Source of the DNA: Eretmocerus hayati
Taxonomy: Eukaryota; Arthropoda; Insecta; Hymenoptera; Aphelinidae
DNA length: 64,000 nucleotides
NCBI GenBank assembly: GCA_029851415.1
Contig: CM056741.1
Location: forward strand, 86,690,282 to 86,754,281
Direction of reading: 5' to 3'
Notes under the pieces: generated by a model
What the model was told of the DNA's origin: nothing
What the model saw: only the letters and a program-made list of their open reading frames with translations
The model's database searches: none
In this document: one piece after another, positions 30,433 to 42,240 of the stretch
How the letters are laid out: the number at the start of each line of letters is the position of its first letter
Position numbering within the stretch: position 1 is the stretch's first letter
Made by a program: the position numbers and the translations under genes

Positions 30433-31141
30433 CTAAATGAGAGAGTGCTCGTGAGAGTCGTTCATGTACAAATTATCGATCAATTTCCTAGATTAACTCA
30501 CGCATTACTTGATGGAGAAGCCGCCGTCACACTCATAAATGAACGATCCGTCCGAGAAATCAGAGCTCAAGTAAATTCTTGCTCTAACGTTGCACTCCGA
30601 AATCACTCAAAATGACCCAATAACGATTTGCAACAAGAAGACATCATTCAGTATCAACACTGCCACTGCTCCTCACATTTTGGGAAATGTGATAGTTGTC
30701 GACAATTTGTCTTTATCTGTGCATGTTCTATCATCAAAACGGTCAGATCTTTGTTCTCAGAAGACCGGAATTCGAGTTGATCCCTATGAAGCCATTCCAG
30801 ACATCATTATTGGTCAGGATAACATCACTTTGATCATAGTTCGAGAGATTATCGAATTGTCTAGTGAAAATTTTCTGTTATCACGGTGTTCTTCAGGTTG
30901 GACTATTCATGGGCGAATCACTAGAGATAGTTCCATAGACTTCACCGTTGCTAGTTGTTTATCCGTGGAATGTTCAACCGGTTCAGACACAAGCATAGAG
31001 AATGACAAGCATTTCCTAGAACTCGAAGTCTTAGGTACAAGTGTTTCTCACGAGAATAGCCCTGATGATAGGAAAGCTCGAGAAATTCTGGATAAAACTA
31101 GTGAACACGTCAATGAAGCTTGGAGAGTATGTTTGTTATGA
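30433..31141 (+). pseudogene. BEL/Pao retropepsin-like protease region (decayed)
   Basis: Frames at 30,433-30,590 and 30,590-31,141 show the BEL protease landmarks: HALLDGEAAVTLIN where an LLDSGS-type active site is expected (the catalytic DSG/DTG triad is changed), IPDIIIGQDN and SGWTIHGRI before the polymerase. There are stops and one frameshift, so it is not functional. Confidence 0.7.
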
Positions 31142-32290
31142 AAAGGTGATCTTGATCAAATTCCCAAAAGTAGAGCAACAGCCCTTCACTGATTTTTGCT
31201 TCTAAAGAAAAAGTTCAAACGTGATCCAGAATTCACTACTTTGTATCGTGCCGAAATGGATCGTTTATTCAAACATAGATTCGTGATCGAAGCTTCCGGC
31301 CCGCTGATAAAATAACAGTGGTATCTTCCGCACTTTGGAGTTCAGAATCAAAACAAACCCGGTAAAGTCCGTTTGGTATTTGATGGTGCGAGTAAAACTG
31401 GGGGTGTTAGCTTCAATGATCTAATGCTGAAAAGGCCAGATCTCCTAAAATCATTAATCGGTTTGTGGATGCGATTCCCACAGAAACCAAGAGCAGTGAT
31501 AGCTGATTTGAGAGGCATGTATCTTAAGATCGAAATCATCCCAGATGATTACGACGCACAGAGATTCTTCTGGCGTAGCTGCGGAACTGATGAGATCAAA
31601 GAGTGCATCATAACCCCAATATTTTTTGGTTCAATATCATCACCTTGTGAAGCTCTCTATGTTGAAGATAAAAACGCTGATCAGTTCTTGGGCGTATATC
31701 CTGAAGCTGTGAAGAGCATAGGAGAAAATTCCTACATGGATGACTGTCTCGATAGCTTCTATACGATTGAGGAGGCCAAAGAAAGGGTCGAGCAGGTCAT
31801 AGAAATCAATCAATCAGCTGACTGGGAAACGCATAGATTGAGCTAGTAACGAGCCTAGTGTAGTTGAAGATCTCATTGCTTTTGGAAGTAAAGGAACATC
31901 CATGAATTTGCCGCATTCCACAAGCGAAGAACGTGTCTTTGGTATACATTGTTTGCTAGAGTCTGATGAGCTTTGCTTCAAATTTAATGAAAATAAAATC
32001 AGCATTCGAATTAGGAACAGAGTTCAAATACCTAGTAGACGTGAATGCTTGAGCATCATTATCAAAATCTATGACCCATTAGGCTTCATTTCTTTATTCA
32101 CAATAGAAGGCCGTCTTTTACTGAGAAGTGTACATGCAAGCGGGGAGGCGGGATGAAAAAATGATTGTGACAATGATTTTATGCAGTGGAAAAATTGGCT
32201 GAACAAAATCAGTCGACTTGAAGCGTGTAGAATTCCCCGATGCTATCAGTTAAAAAATGATCGACCAAATTCAATTGAAGTTCACATATT
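31142..32290 (+). pseudogene. BEL/Pao reverse transcriptase (broken)
   Basis: Runs through GKVRLVFDGASKTGG, AVIADLRGMYLKI (motif A Asp present), SSPCEALYV and the catalytic ENSYMDDCLDS at ~31,727-31,760, then the connection region SRRECLSIIIKIYDPLGFIS. YMDD is intact, but there are stops near 31,310 and 31,845 and a frame change before 31,900. It ends RPNSIEVH, where the hairpin-ended element is inserted. The protein continues at 36,890. Confidence 0.8.
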
Positions 32291-33594
32291 GCTTTCTCTA
32301 AAGAGAAAGCTTTGTCTTCGCCCCAACGAAAATTTGATCAAATTTTCCACTAAAACCAACATATTCTTCAACAAAATTCCTTTCGTCTACGAAAGCCTTA
32401 GACCATTCTCTTCCTCTCGCCAAAATCTATCAATTGTAGTTGAAACTTCTCCTCCTAATGGCCTCCCAAATCTGCCAAAGACTCATCTTTCTGCCCCTTT
32501 TTCCGTGTCTGTGTGTGTATCTTGTTCTATACCGGACACGCTTTCTATTTTACTATTCACCGTATCAACTTTTGGCTTTCTACAAGTTGTACAGGATGTA
32601 ATTTCTGAGAGCCCAGTGATTTGGCACCTTTCGGCTCCCAATCAAGTTTGATCCATGGGCTTTTTCAAGCAAAAGTGCTCAAATTTCGACTTTGGATACA
32701 TAAATATCTTTTCCTCACACACTCTGACAACAAATTGGGTCACCTAAACTATGATTTTTTCTGCGAGATCTATCGATTGGCTAATACCGGAATTCCATTC
32801 AATCTCTACAGATGTCACATTTTCAAAAAAATCAAAAATTTCACAGAGAATTTCTTTTTGAACCTTTTTAAACCTACTGCTTCCAAATTCTGTCCTAACC
32901 AAATAATAGATATCATCGAAAAAATCTCAGACTAGATGGCTCAAATCCTTCTGAAAATTTTCTTCCAAAAAATAATCAAAAAAATAATGGAAAATTCTTC
33001 TTGATATTAAACTTTTTCTCCTATCTTCATTTATGACTCATTCATCCCAATCTTAAGAGGATGTTGTACTCCCTTGGGTTATCTGGCGGGCTCATACTAT
33101 TAGCTTATTCTGAGTGTAGATGGCGAAACTCAGAATGAGCTTCTCATATGTAATTTTCTGTTGTTGGCAGCACTGATTTTCTGGCGCACAAGTGAACGAT
33201 TTGAAGACTAGCTCGAATAAGAATCTGCGCCCAAAAGCTAAGACTAGTTCAATCTCAAGTGTGAAAAATTTGAATTACTCTTCAAACAGAGCAATTCTCA
33301 GCGTTTAATCTTTCCACGCTGAGAAATGTGAATGATTTGAAAATATCCCAGATTCTGTCAAATCATAATGGATCCACCATTTACGCCTCTGTATCCAATA
33401 TATCCACGCTCGCAAACTTGAATGGTTTGGAAATAAGGCAGCATTTTCCCCAAAACGAGATGAATTCAAAGATTTATGTAGACGAAAAGGGTACACTCAT
33501 TTTTCAACAAAAATGGGATTCCTCATCAGTGATTCAGGATTCCTCATCAGAAGCAGAAGATCGATCTATTGGAATTTGCCATCCATGAGTTCCA

Positions 33595-34090
33595 AAATTC
33601 AGCGCTTCCTTGGGAAGCAGGTTGATTCACCCAAACAGATCCTCCTTGAGATTCACCATCCATCAATTCCAAAATTCATGTTCAGAAACAAGAATGGATT
33701 CAGAGCTTCCTTGGAAAGCAGGTTGATCCTCCCAAATAGATAATCATCATCTCCATTCGTATCCATCAGCGTCAATGCAATTCACACATTGGAAAATACA
33801 TATAAAAGCATGCAAATTCACATGCATCAGGAGATATCCAAGTTCGCACACCAAGTACTCACATGAGCCATCATTGAGAGGAAATCGATTATTCCTTGGA
33901 CAGCAGGTTGATCCTCCCATATAGATAGTCATCTGCAGTCATGTTCATCAACATGCACTGGATTGTCTTATTTGATAGCATATACATTCATTAAAAAGCA
34001 TTCAAATTCACATGCATAAAAAAATATCCAAGTTCGCTCACCAAGTATTTACATAAATCATTATTGAGAGGAAATCAATTATTCTATAAA
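33595..34090. repeat. ~185-bp tandem repeat within the TTAA element
   Basis: CAGGTTGATCCTCCCANATAG recurs at ~33,717 and ~33,903, with a partial copy near 33,617. ATCCAAGTTCGC...CACCAAGTA and CATTGAGAGGAAATC also recur at the same spacing. Confidence 0.75.
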
Positions 34091-34788
34091 ACAGCTCCAT
34101 GAAGGCTATTAGTTTTATTCATGAACTTGAATTATCTTGCATGATACAAGAATTTGAGATTGAAACTAAGTATAGTCTTGCGTCATCAAGAATTGAGAGA
34201 TTGAGTTGACATATATTTTATTGACCTATGGTCTTTTCCAACAATGTATAACGTGTCGCTGCAATTGTCTGATTATGGGGAAGCAAGCATTCATGAATAG
34301 TTTTCTATCCATCATATCATTACAATATGAAAGATGATAAATGATAATTCAGCTTATTTCTGAAAGTCTAAGGAAGTGCTGCTCAAAATTAAAGATCTAA
34401 CTCCATGATTTCTCGCCATGAGAGCATGCTAATCATGCATCTTGGGGAGAATGTGAAAATAGGAAATGAGATTCTCTAGGAGTTCTAGATGGCTCAGGGG
34501 TAATCAGCAAATATCAAGAGACCAATAACAAGGTCAGAGACAATATTCGAGGTTGATGCTATCTGCGGATCCTGAACTACGACACTCAGCAACTCAACCA
34601 AAATACTTTCTAGACAACTAATCTACTCCATTCCACTTGCATTCAATGCATTATATTTATCCCATCATTTTGAATGGAAAAACTTCTTCAAACCGTCTTT
34701 AGATGAATATTTGAGGGAAAATCTAAAAACTTGGCAAAAGCAACTACATGCAATTGGATAGGAAAAACATGCTGCCATATACCATCAC

Positions 34789-35040
34789 TCACGCTACGAA
34801 TTCAGCACATGCAAGTTTCCTCTTGGTCTCGATAGCTTCTAGAAGGTCTTGCACTCCTCCATCACGATATTTTTCAATGGTCACAGACCAAATTATTGTT
34901 ACTCCAGAGAATAACAAAGCCGTGTACAGGAGGTGGCCAAGGTAGAAGCCCAGGTACATCCTATTCCACTCGCAGGATGCGAGCATTTGCGGTTGCACAT
35001 TAGCACACTCAGCACAACACAAAACACTCATAGCTATCAC
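34789..35040 (-). other. Exon-like ORF with a membrane segment inside the TTAA element
   Basis: The frame starts with MIAMSVLCCAECANVQ. It contains a hydrophobic stretch (GHLLYTALLFSGVTIIWSVT, about 20 residues, a plausible membrane helix) and a hydrophilic end (KYRDGGVQDLLEAIETKRK). It stops at GCGTGAGTGATGG, whose GTGAGT is a good splice donor near 34,790. It therefore looks like a first exon of a small membrane protein. I recognise no family and could not fix a second exon. Confidence 0.35.
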
Positions 35041-36889
35041 ATTTCACACGACCCGGACACTCTCATCTCCACCAGGAAGCCACGATTTCCGCGCAAAACG
35101 CCGACTGCGAGGATTTGTGGTATACCGAAAAGCAAGCATGCAATGGCATATGCGAGCAAGAGCATGCGTTCAAGCAGCCGACATCAGCCCAACCCAACGC
35201 GGGTAAACAGCAGACCACGGCAATGCTGCCAACTTATGAAATGCAGTTCTCGACTTCGCGATACAGAATACTTACTCGTATTACCTCAAACTCGTATTTA
35301 TAAAACTACGGCTCGAAAACTTATCAAATCAATCCTAAATTTTTCATAGAGTTAGGAGATCCCCGTAGGATTGGTAGAAAGTCCCTCATAGAGCAATCCA
35401 GCTCACAGAAATCCTACACTGTGAGTATAATAGTAGCCTAACCTGAAAGAATTTCGAGATTCGAGACAGTTTTTGACTGACACAGATCTTTTCCAAGGAA
35501 ATCACTGACTTTCCACCATTTCCACGAGGATCTTTTAACTCTGTGGAAAATTTGGGATCGATTCGATAAATTTTAGAGCCGTAGTTCTTTAAATACGATT
35601 TTGGGGTAACTTAGCAGACGAATTTCGGACGGTATACGTCATCCCCTTAATCATCTGTACTATGATTTCTCCTGCATAATCTATCGATTGGTCAATACCG
35701 ACATTGCATTTAATCTTCACAGATCCCAAATTATCAAAAAAATGAAAATTTTCACCAAAAATTTCTTTTTGAGCTTTTTTAAACCTACTTCATCCAAATT
35801 AAGTCTCAACGAAATAATAGATATCATCGAAAAAACCTCAGACTAGATGGCTCAAATCCTTCTAAAAAGCTACCTCCAGAAAATAATTCAAAAAATAATG
35901 GATAATTCTTCCTAATATTAAACTTTTCCTCCTATCTTCATTTATGACTCATTCATCTCGATCTTAATCATCTGAACTATGATTTTTCCTGCATAATCTA
36001 TCGAATGGTTAATACCGACCTTGCATTTAATCTTTACAGATCCCAAATTTTCAAAAAATGAAAATTTTCACCAAAAATTTCTTTCTGAGCCTTTTTAAAT
36101 CTACTTCATCCGAATTAAGTCTCAACCAAATAATAGATATCATCGGAAAAACCTCAGACTAAATGGCTCAAATCTTTCTAAAAAGCTTCCTCCAAAAAAA
36201 TAATTCATAAAATAATTGAAAATTTTTCTTGATATTCAATTTTCCCTCATACCTTCCTTTATGACTCATTTATCTGAATCTCAATCGCCTAAACTATGAT
36301 TTTTCCGGCGAGATCCATCGATTAGTTGATACCGGAATTTCATTTAATCTCTACAGATCCCAAATTTGTAAAAAAATCAAAATTTTCTCCAAAAATTTCT
36401 TTTTGAGCCTTTTTAAACTTACTGCATCTAAATTCTGTCTCAACCAAATAATAGATATCATAGAAAAAATCTCAGACTGGATGGCTCATCCTTCTAAGAA
36501 GCTTCCTCCAAAAAATAATTCAAAAAAAATTGAAAATTTTTCTTAGTATTCAATTTTTCCTCCTACTTTTCTTTATGACTCATTCATCTCAATCTTAGAA
36601 TGAGATTTTGGTTTGATGTAAAGTTCGTCAAGTGATCGATGATATTGATAATTTTGAATTGGTATTGTTATTGTGAGAGTGTAGAATTTTCCAACGAATA
36701 TCTGATTTATGAAATTTATATTGATAGTAATAAAGATACATGAAAAGTATAATATAGTTTTAATTATGATGTTAACAGGAATTGCACATTTCATCTTTCA
36801 TACAATTTTAAGATGATGATGGTCTGGTGATTTCAATTATCATCATTTGACGCTTGGAGAAAGCTCCCTGCTTATCACTCTTAGCAGCG

Positions 36890-37150
36890 TATTTTGCAAT
36901 GCTAATGGACATGCCTATGGTTCAGTCACGTATTGGCGTTTCATGTTTCCGAATGAAGTGATTCATACGTTCATTATTGTCTCAAAGAGTCGCTTAGGCC
37001 CCAAGAAATCTCAAACATATGATAGTTTAGAACTGCAGGTGGCAGTACTTTCAGTAAGATTGTCAGATCTTATTTCACATGAACATGAATTTCAAATTAC
37101 TCGTCGCGTCTTTTGGACAAATTCTCAAATTATACTGAAATGGTTGAAAT
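36890..37150 (+). pseudogene. BEL/Pao RNase H region
   Basis: Resumes the polymerase at VFCNANGHAYGSVTYWR, where HIFCDASE-type sequence is usual; the first catalytic Asp is Asn here. SQTYDSLELQVAVLSVRL and VFWTNSQIILKWLKL follow, again with Asn for the Asp of the usual WTDS. It is broken by an LTR insertion at 37,151. Confidence 0.8.
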
Positions 37151-37930
37151 TGTGACGGTTGAGAGGATATTTTCAACCATCGTTTCTCTCTCCTGTCTGA
37201 TCATCATGTGATACATATATCGCAGCCCTTTTCAGCTGTAGCAGAACATCCGAGGAGAGAGTTGTAAGTAGTTTTGCGTTAGAGAGAGAGATAGCGCGAA
37301 CCATTGGTAGCTTCACCGCACCGTTTCCCTTGCGCATACATCATCATCAATCAGCCGGCATTGCGCGCGCCATAAATCTAGACTTCTCTCGCCCTCGCTA
37401 GAGAGCAGACGTCCCGCGTGCTGAATTATACCGCCTCGTTGACTTTTCGTCATCGTCGTCGTGCGTGCTCCAGCTATTTCGAGATACCCGGTCGAGCCTC
37501 TAGTGCGTTCTTGTGCGACTTCCTGGCCGCTGCCAATTAGCTGTCCTGCGGACGACTCGCGTCCTGATTCACCGGACGATTACGTACTCCTTGGAGCGGC
37601 CGATCAGCGAGCGTGCGATTGCCGCCATTTCTACACCTGTAAGTGCCAACCGATAATTATTCTCTCTCTTTGAGCTTCACCCTCAATTGCTCTCTCCGGG
37701 TTCGTGCGATTAAGTGCACTCTATACACCATGTTCTTTTTAGAGTTAAATAAATATCCCCATCTGGCTCCCGTTTAATTCTTGTGTGATCATTTTGGCGC
37801 TCGATTCCACGTCTCTCTCGCGCGCAAAGCAGCAGAAGCAGATCTAGCAGCATGCAGAGTTGCAGCATATATTTCATCTGATCGAATCTGCTGGGCATTG
37901 CACCTTGCCCAGCATGTGCGGCTAATTCCT
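37151..37930 (+). mobile_element. LTR with adjoining leader, inserted into BEL/Pao
   Basis: TGTGACGGTTGAG at 37,151 to TTGTGTGATCA at 37,791 forms a 641-bp LTR-like unit with a CATAAAT box near 37,371 and AATAAA near 37,748. It is followed by TTTTGGCGCTCG, which looks like a primer binding site, so this is not a solo LTR but a truncated 5' end. A CTGGGCA...TGCCCAG hairpin lies at 37,889-37,912. The right limit is approximate. Composition is more GC-rich than its surroundings. Confidence 0.6.
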
Positions 37931-39712
37931 AGGCATTTAACTAGCAGCCGGCACAAAATCTGATGCTGAAACGTTAGAGGTCTTCGTTTCTGATCGAGTC
38001 AAAGGAATAAAAGGAAAATCACTCGTGGGAGAGTGGAAACAGGTTCCAGTTCCGATGAATCCTCCTGTGCACACAACAAAATGGACTGCAGGTGTTTTAA
38101 AAACCGGTAGTACGTGGTGAACAAGTCTATCATTTCTCAAAACTGATGAAAGATCGTGGCTGGTCGGGAATTCCTCGTTATTACTCAATCTCAATGAGAT
38201 GTGTTAAATTCAAATTCTAACAATAACCACAGCTAAAATCAAAGATTTGTTAGTTCACCTACCTGATTACACTAAGTTCTCGTCCTAGTTGAGTTTGATG
38301 AAAACTACCTTTTTTGTGATCAAATCTCGCGATGTTTGGGTCAACGAACTAGGGAATTACACAGATCCCGAACGGTTAGATTACGCAAGAAAATTGGGGG
38401 TTCGCTATATTCAAGAATCTTTTTTTGAAAACGAAATACAATTACTATCGCAAGCGAAATATCTCCCTAAGAATTCTAAGCTTGTATCTCTCACCCCAGT
38501 CCTAGATGAGCGAAACTTGTCACACGTTCAAGGACGAGTTGAATATTTGCCCAGAAGCACCACAAAATTTCAGCCGTTGATCCTCGATGCATCTCATCCG
38601 GTCAGTCAACTTTTGATTTCACATTTCCACGAGAAAGTGTTTCATGAAAGTTATGAAATGGTATTCAACGAATCACGTAAGGATTACTGGATCTTGAATG
38701 TACGAAGGTACTTGCGTTCAATTGTAGGCAAATTTATTGTATGTCGTCTTATGAGAGGAAATCTTTACATTCCTCGGATGGCAAATTTGCCAGAAGTCCG
38801 TCTAGGTTACCAATTTCGACCGTTCCTTCACTGTGGTTTGGATTATTTTGGGCCCATGGTAGTGAAAATAGGACGAAGACTCGGAAAACGATGGGGCGCG
38901 CTGTTCACGTGCTTAAGCACTCGTGCTATTTACATCGAGCTAGCTAACTCCCTAAGCGTAGATTCGGCTATCATGACTGTCACAAGATTTGCAGCGCATC
39001 GCAATTTCCCACTCGTTATATGGTCTGACAACGCGGCTTGTTTTCGTGGAGCAAGTCAAGAACACAAAGACGTTATTTCATTCTTGGACAAGGAGCAACA
39101 ATAATCTTTCGCGTTAGTAAATGGTTTCGAGTGGAGGTTCAACCCGCCATCTGCGTCACACATGGGGGTGCTTGGGAAAGGCTGATCAGATCTGTGGAGG
39201 AATGCTTGTCAACTATCTTAAAAGGACATACTCCGACTGAGGAAGTTTTGGGAACAGTTTTGGCAGAGGTAACGCACTCAATAAACTCGAGACCTCTCAC
39301 TCACGTATCTCCAGACCCTAATCACCTTGAAGCTTTGACACCGAATAATTTTTTGATGAACTCGACCTCCGGCTCAGCTTGTTCGGTACAATATGATATC
39401 AAAACTATTGATTTGAAGAAGAGGTGGCATCTGTCGCAGCAAATGGCAGACGCTTTTTGGAATCGATGGCTCCGAGAATATCTGCCCCCTCTAGTTCCCA
39501 GGAAGAAATGGTTCCACTCAGAAGAATCATTATTAGTTGATGATATAGTTCTGATTATAGATAATAGTTCACCTGGAAATCAGTGGAGGAAAGGCGTTAT
39601 TGTCGAAGTTCATCCTAGTGAAGATGGGAATATACGCATTGTTGATGTGAGAATTCCTAACGGAATTCTACGCCGTCCTAGTCATAAGTTGATCAAGTTT
39701 GCGAAGGTGTAA
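37931..39712 (+). pseudogene. BEL/Pao polymerase end and integrase
   Basis: 37,970-38,200 holds the stretch after RNase H (FVSDRVKGIKG, NPPVHTTKW), with stops. From 38,289 the integrase is readable. The zinc region is SHFHEKVFHES...VCR (the first Cys of the pair is missing). The core has GLDYFGP, WSDNAACFRGA and, after a +2 frame change between 39,038 and 39,104, HGGAWERLI, so all three D,D,E residues are present. The C-terminal part ends KLIKFAKV before the purine tract. One frameshift makes it non-functional. Confidence 0.85.
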
Positions 39713-39737
39713 AATGAAGATTTTACATAGGGGGAAA

Positions 39738-40267
39738 TGTTCAGGTTCAAATAAGTAGTAAGAATATGTTAATAATCCTATGAATGTCTAAATAGTTAAT
39801 TTGGTTGATTATCCTTCCAGGAATCATTTCAATTTAATCTATAATATATGATCGTTGTCAGTGTGAACGCTACAGCTAAGTTATATTCTCAAATGATCGA
39901 ACGTTTCATCTAAAAAATGCTCTCCCTTGAATATGAGATGCTGAGATCTCATTGTTCTCCGGCCGTAGCACGGACTCGTTCAGGGCTACAGCTGTCTTGT
40001 TGAAAATTCGACCAAAGACTACGACATGAATCGGCGCAGAGGCCGTTCGTGGGCGTTCCGGCTACCAGGCGAGGCTTTTGAAAAAATTTCATTTGTTCTT
40101 CCGAACACCTAGCAACGTGGTTGTTAAGTCAGGCAACAAACTGGGGTTAGCTCGTAGAATCGGTAGCGATCGCACGTCTGAGTTCTGGGTTTCTTTGCAT
40201 TATACTTGAATCAGCTAATAAAAAGTTTTCAAGTTGAATGTAAAAGATTGTCTACGACTCAACTTCA
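39738..40267 (+). repeat. BEL/Pao 3' LTR
   Basis: Begins TGTTCAGG directly after the purine tract AGGGGGAAA (39,729-39,737) and ends ACTCAACTTCA. The last ~380 bp align with the 5' LTR. Confidence 0.9.
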
Positions 40268-40475
40268 TTCCTTGGCTCGAGCGAGATCAATTTTATCAGA
40301 AATAATTCGAATTTTCTTTCGTTTATCAATCCGTTTATGTTTCTTACAATTAATCAGAAGTAGCTGGAATAGTTTTCCCAACTCAATTTTCAAATATTCT
40401 CAATTCAACTCCTTCAAATCATATAATATGATAATTCAAACAATACTACGTAAATTATAGATGTATATCACGCCA

Positions 40476-40526
<51 letters not shown>

Positions 40527-40916
40527 ACACTCAAACACATTCAGAACACACTACATAACTGAATACTCACATATACTACACTTGACACACATTTACATAG
40601 ATACATGTTCGGAAGCGTGAAAAGCGATACCGTTAGGTAATTTTCGTTTAGGCCCTGAGCACAAGAGTGACTCACTTCACTGTGTACGACCGAACACGAA
40701 AATAACCAAATTACGGAATCGTGACCATACACAAAATCATAAATACACACACACGCGCACACACAAACACTCATATCCTTGAGCCGGCCCCAGCACGCAG
40801 GTGAATATGTATATATATATTGATGCAGTAAGTTTTCGTGCATGGTCTGCCTCACATAGAGGATTCACACTCACACACTTACACAACATCTAAATCAACA
40901 TAAGTAAGCCACGGGC

Positions 40917-40957
<41 letters not shown>

Positions 40958-41423
40958 AGGGCCCCCCTGCTCGCTCCGCTCGCCAACCCCCACCTGGATC
41001 AGAGGGACTTATAGTCCGCCTCCCTCCATGAAATTTACTGTCACAATGAATACTCATTTTGGAGCCCTGTGCTTGGCCACTTAGTGAAGCATCCCAGCTG
41101 GCTTTATGACTTGGTGACGGTCTTACACGAGATCTTCTTATAGTTGACTGGACAGGGCTTTGTAAGCAACGACTCAACAATCATGCGTCAAATCTATGAC
41201 CATTGTTGTGAGAAGTAATATGATGGCGCTTCGTGGAAATTAATGAATATATCATGTCAATCAGGGATAGGGGATTCATATACCCAAGAGCCAGTTGTGG
41301 ATTCAGGAATTTGTACATGCAATTTCAAACGATGTTAGAAGGAATCTTGGTAGGTCGATGGTCTGAGGGAAATACTCGATTTTTTTAGTCCTACTTATAC
41401 CGTATTTATCCGATTATGAACCG
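40268..41423. other. Spacer with TA microsatellites; no gene
   Basis: AT-rich, with (TA)n at 40,483-40,521 and 40,917-40,955 and a TG/CA-rich stretch at 40,740-40,765. Frames here are short and low-complexity. Confidence 0.6.
40956..41190 (-). mobile_element. Possible LINE 3' end with TA-repeat tail (RTE-like?)
   Basis: Read on the minus strand, a non-coding stretch ends GGCGAGCGGAGCGAGCAGG, a G run and then (TA)n. A GCGAGC-type end with a microsatellite tail resembles RTE-type LINE or SINE 3' ends. No ORF supports it. Confidence 0.3.
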
Positions 41424-41780
41424 TGTAGGGTATTGCGAATAGTTACACGTCAGGGTAAAGATGACACGCAGTGAAAGGAATGCAAGGAAGACCTTCACAG
41501 TATATCCATAGCAAATACGCATCGAACCATATATGGTAGTTTGAAGTCTGGTGAAAGGAGTTTGTAACAAGCAAGGACTGGTTCAGCCAGGTAGCCAGGT
41601 ACAGCCAAGTACGAGCTCGTACATAACAGAGTATAAGTACGCACCCACTGTATAGCCAGTTAGACGGCACACGACCGGCAAGCCATATATACGGCTCCGT
41701 GTCTCTTGTATCTCAATAATTAATAAAATACTCAGACGCCGATCTCATCAAGTGCTTCACACCTTCTCCACAATACCACA
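41424..41780 (+). repeat. Gypsy 5' LTR
   Basis: TGTAGGGTATTGCGAATAG to ...CACAATACCACA. A TATAAG box lies near 41,632 and AATAAAAT near 41,724. Differs from the 3' LTR at scattered sites. Confidence 0.95.
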
Positions 41781-42000
41781 TTGGCGACGAGGATAAAAGA
41801 AGGAATCCGACGAGGACAAAAAGAACGACTATCTGACGAAGATAGGAAGCACATCCGACGACGATAAGCAGTAAAGACATCCAACGAGGATACACACAGC
41901 ATATCAAAAGCATCAATCTATCTGACGAAGATAGTAGAAAAGAGATCCGACGAGGATATACAGAGAAATTGAAAGCCATCCGACGAGGATAACACAACAG
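41781..42000 (+). promoter_or_regulatory. Primer binding site and leader with eight CGACGAGGATA-type repeats
   Basis: TTGGCGACGAGGATA directly follows the LTR and is the primer-binding-site position. The same core recurs seven more times as (C/A)(C/T)(G/A)ACGA(G/A)GATA at about 41,806, 41,832, 41,855, 41,881, 41,921, 41,946 and 41,980. A separate ~60-bp repeat (GAGGAGAAAGGTCCCCGCAG) follows at 42,000-42,105. Confidence 0.85.
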
Positions 42001-42240
42001 AGAGAAGCTGTAGTGAGGAGAAAGGTCCCCCGCAGCATACCTTAAAAAGCCACTGAACGTGGATACAGAGAGAAGCTGGAGAGGAGAAAGGTCCCCGCAG
42101 CATATACATACAGGCCCCAAATCAACGCATAAAGTGAGCGCCTACAAGCAGCTTGGTCCCCATGAATATACATCAAAACATCGAATCAAGGCAAGAGCGG
42201 TAAGAGAGCCAGCCATAAAGTTGGTCGGAATTTAGCATTC

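Larger units (their letters stand above)
33053..35650. mobile_element. TTAA-flanked DNA element, 2.6 kb, with an exon-like cargo
   Basis: TTAA at 33,053-56 and 35,647-50 flanks the insertion, and the surrounding ~317-bp unit is continuous without it. The tips read GAGGATGTTGTACTCC and GGGGATGACGTATACC, similar to the fold-back at 25,872-26,566. Inside are a hairpin at ~33,098-33,140, a ~185-bp tandem repeat and one exon-like minus-strand ORF. No transposase recognised. Confidence 0.65.
32291..36889 (-). mobile_element. Hairpin-ended repeat family, copy b (4.6 kb including a nested element)
   Basis: Inverted relative to copy a. On the minus strand it begins CGCTGCTAAGAGTGATAAGC at 36,889 and ends in GCTTTCTCTTTAGAGAAAGC at 32,291. 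~317-bp units lie at 35,650-36,600 and 32,750-33,052 (TATGACTCATTCATC at 36,574, 36,260 and 35,943). The CA-rich part and shared body lie at 32,300-32,740. A TTAA element is nested at 33,057-35,646. Both sides carry TATT (32,287-90 and 36,890-93). Removing the element with one copy leaves the BEL frame continuous. Confidence 0.75.
17486..40267 (+). mobile_element. BEL/Pao LTR retrotransposon, split by three insertions
   Basis: Matching LTR segments at 17,486-17,870 and 39,738-40,267 enclose, in order, gag, retropepsin region, reverse transcriptase, RNase H and integrase of BEL/Pao type. The interior is interrupted at 18,795-29,003, 32,291-36,889 and 37,151-~37,930. In the first two cases the coding frame continues on the far side of the insertion. 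The 5' LTR has lost about 140 bp where a MITE relic joins it. Several frameshifts and stops show the copy is dead. Confidence 0.9.

Noticed and set aside
34748..35349. Plus-strand frames over the exon-like minus ORF
   Set aside because: The minus strand has a start, a membrane segment and a splice donor; the plus frames have none of these.
37151..37791. Solo LTR
   Set aside because: A primer-site-like sequence follows the 3' edge and no target duplication was found, so it is a truncated element end rather than a solo LTR.
41713..42120. Minus-strand frame of 135 codons in the Gypsy leader
   Set aside because: Antisense of the repeat-rich leader and LTR; composition follows the repeats.
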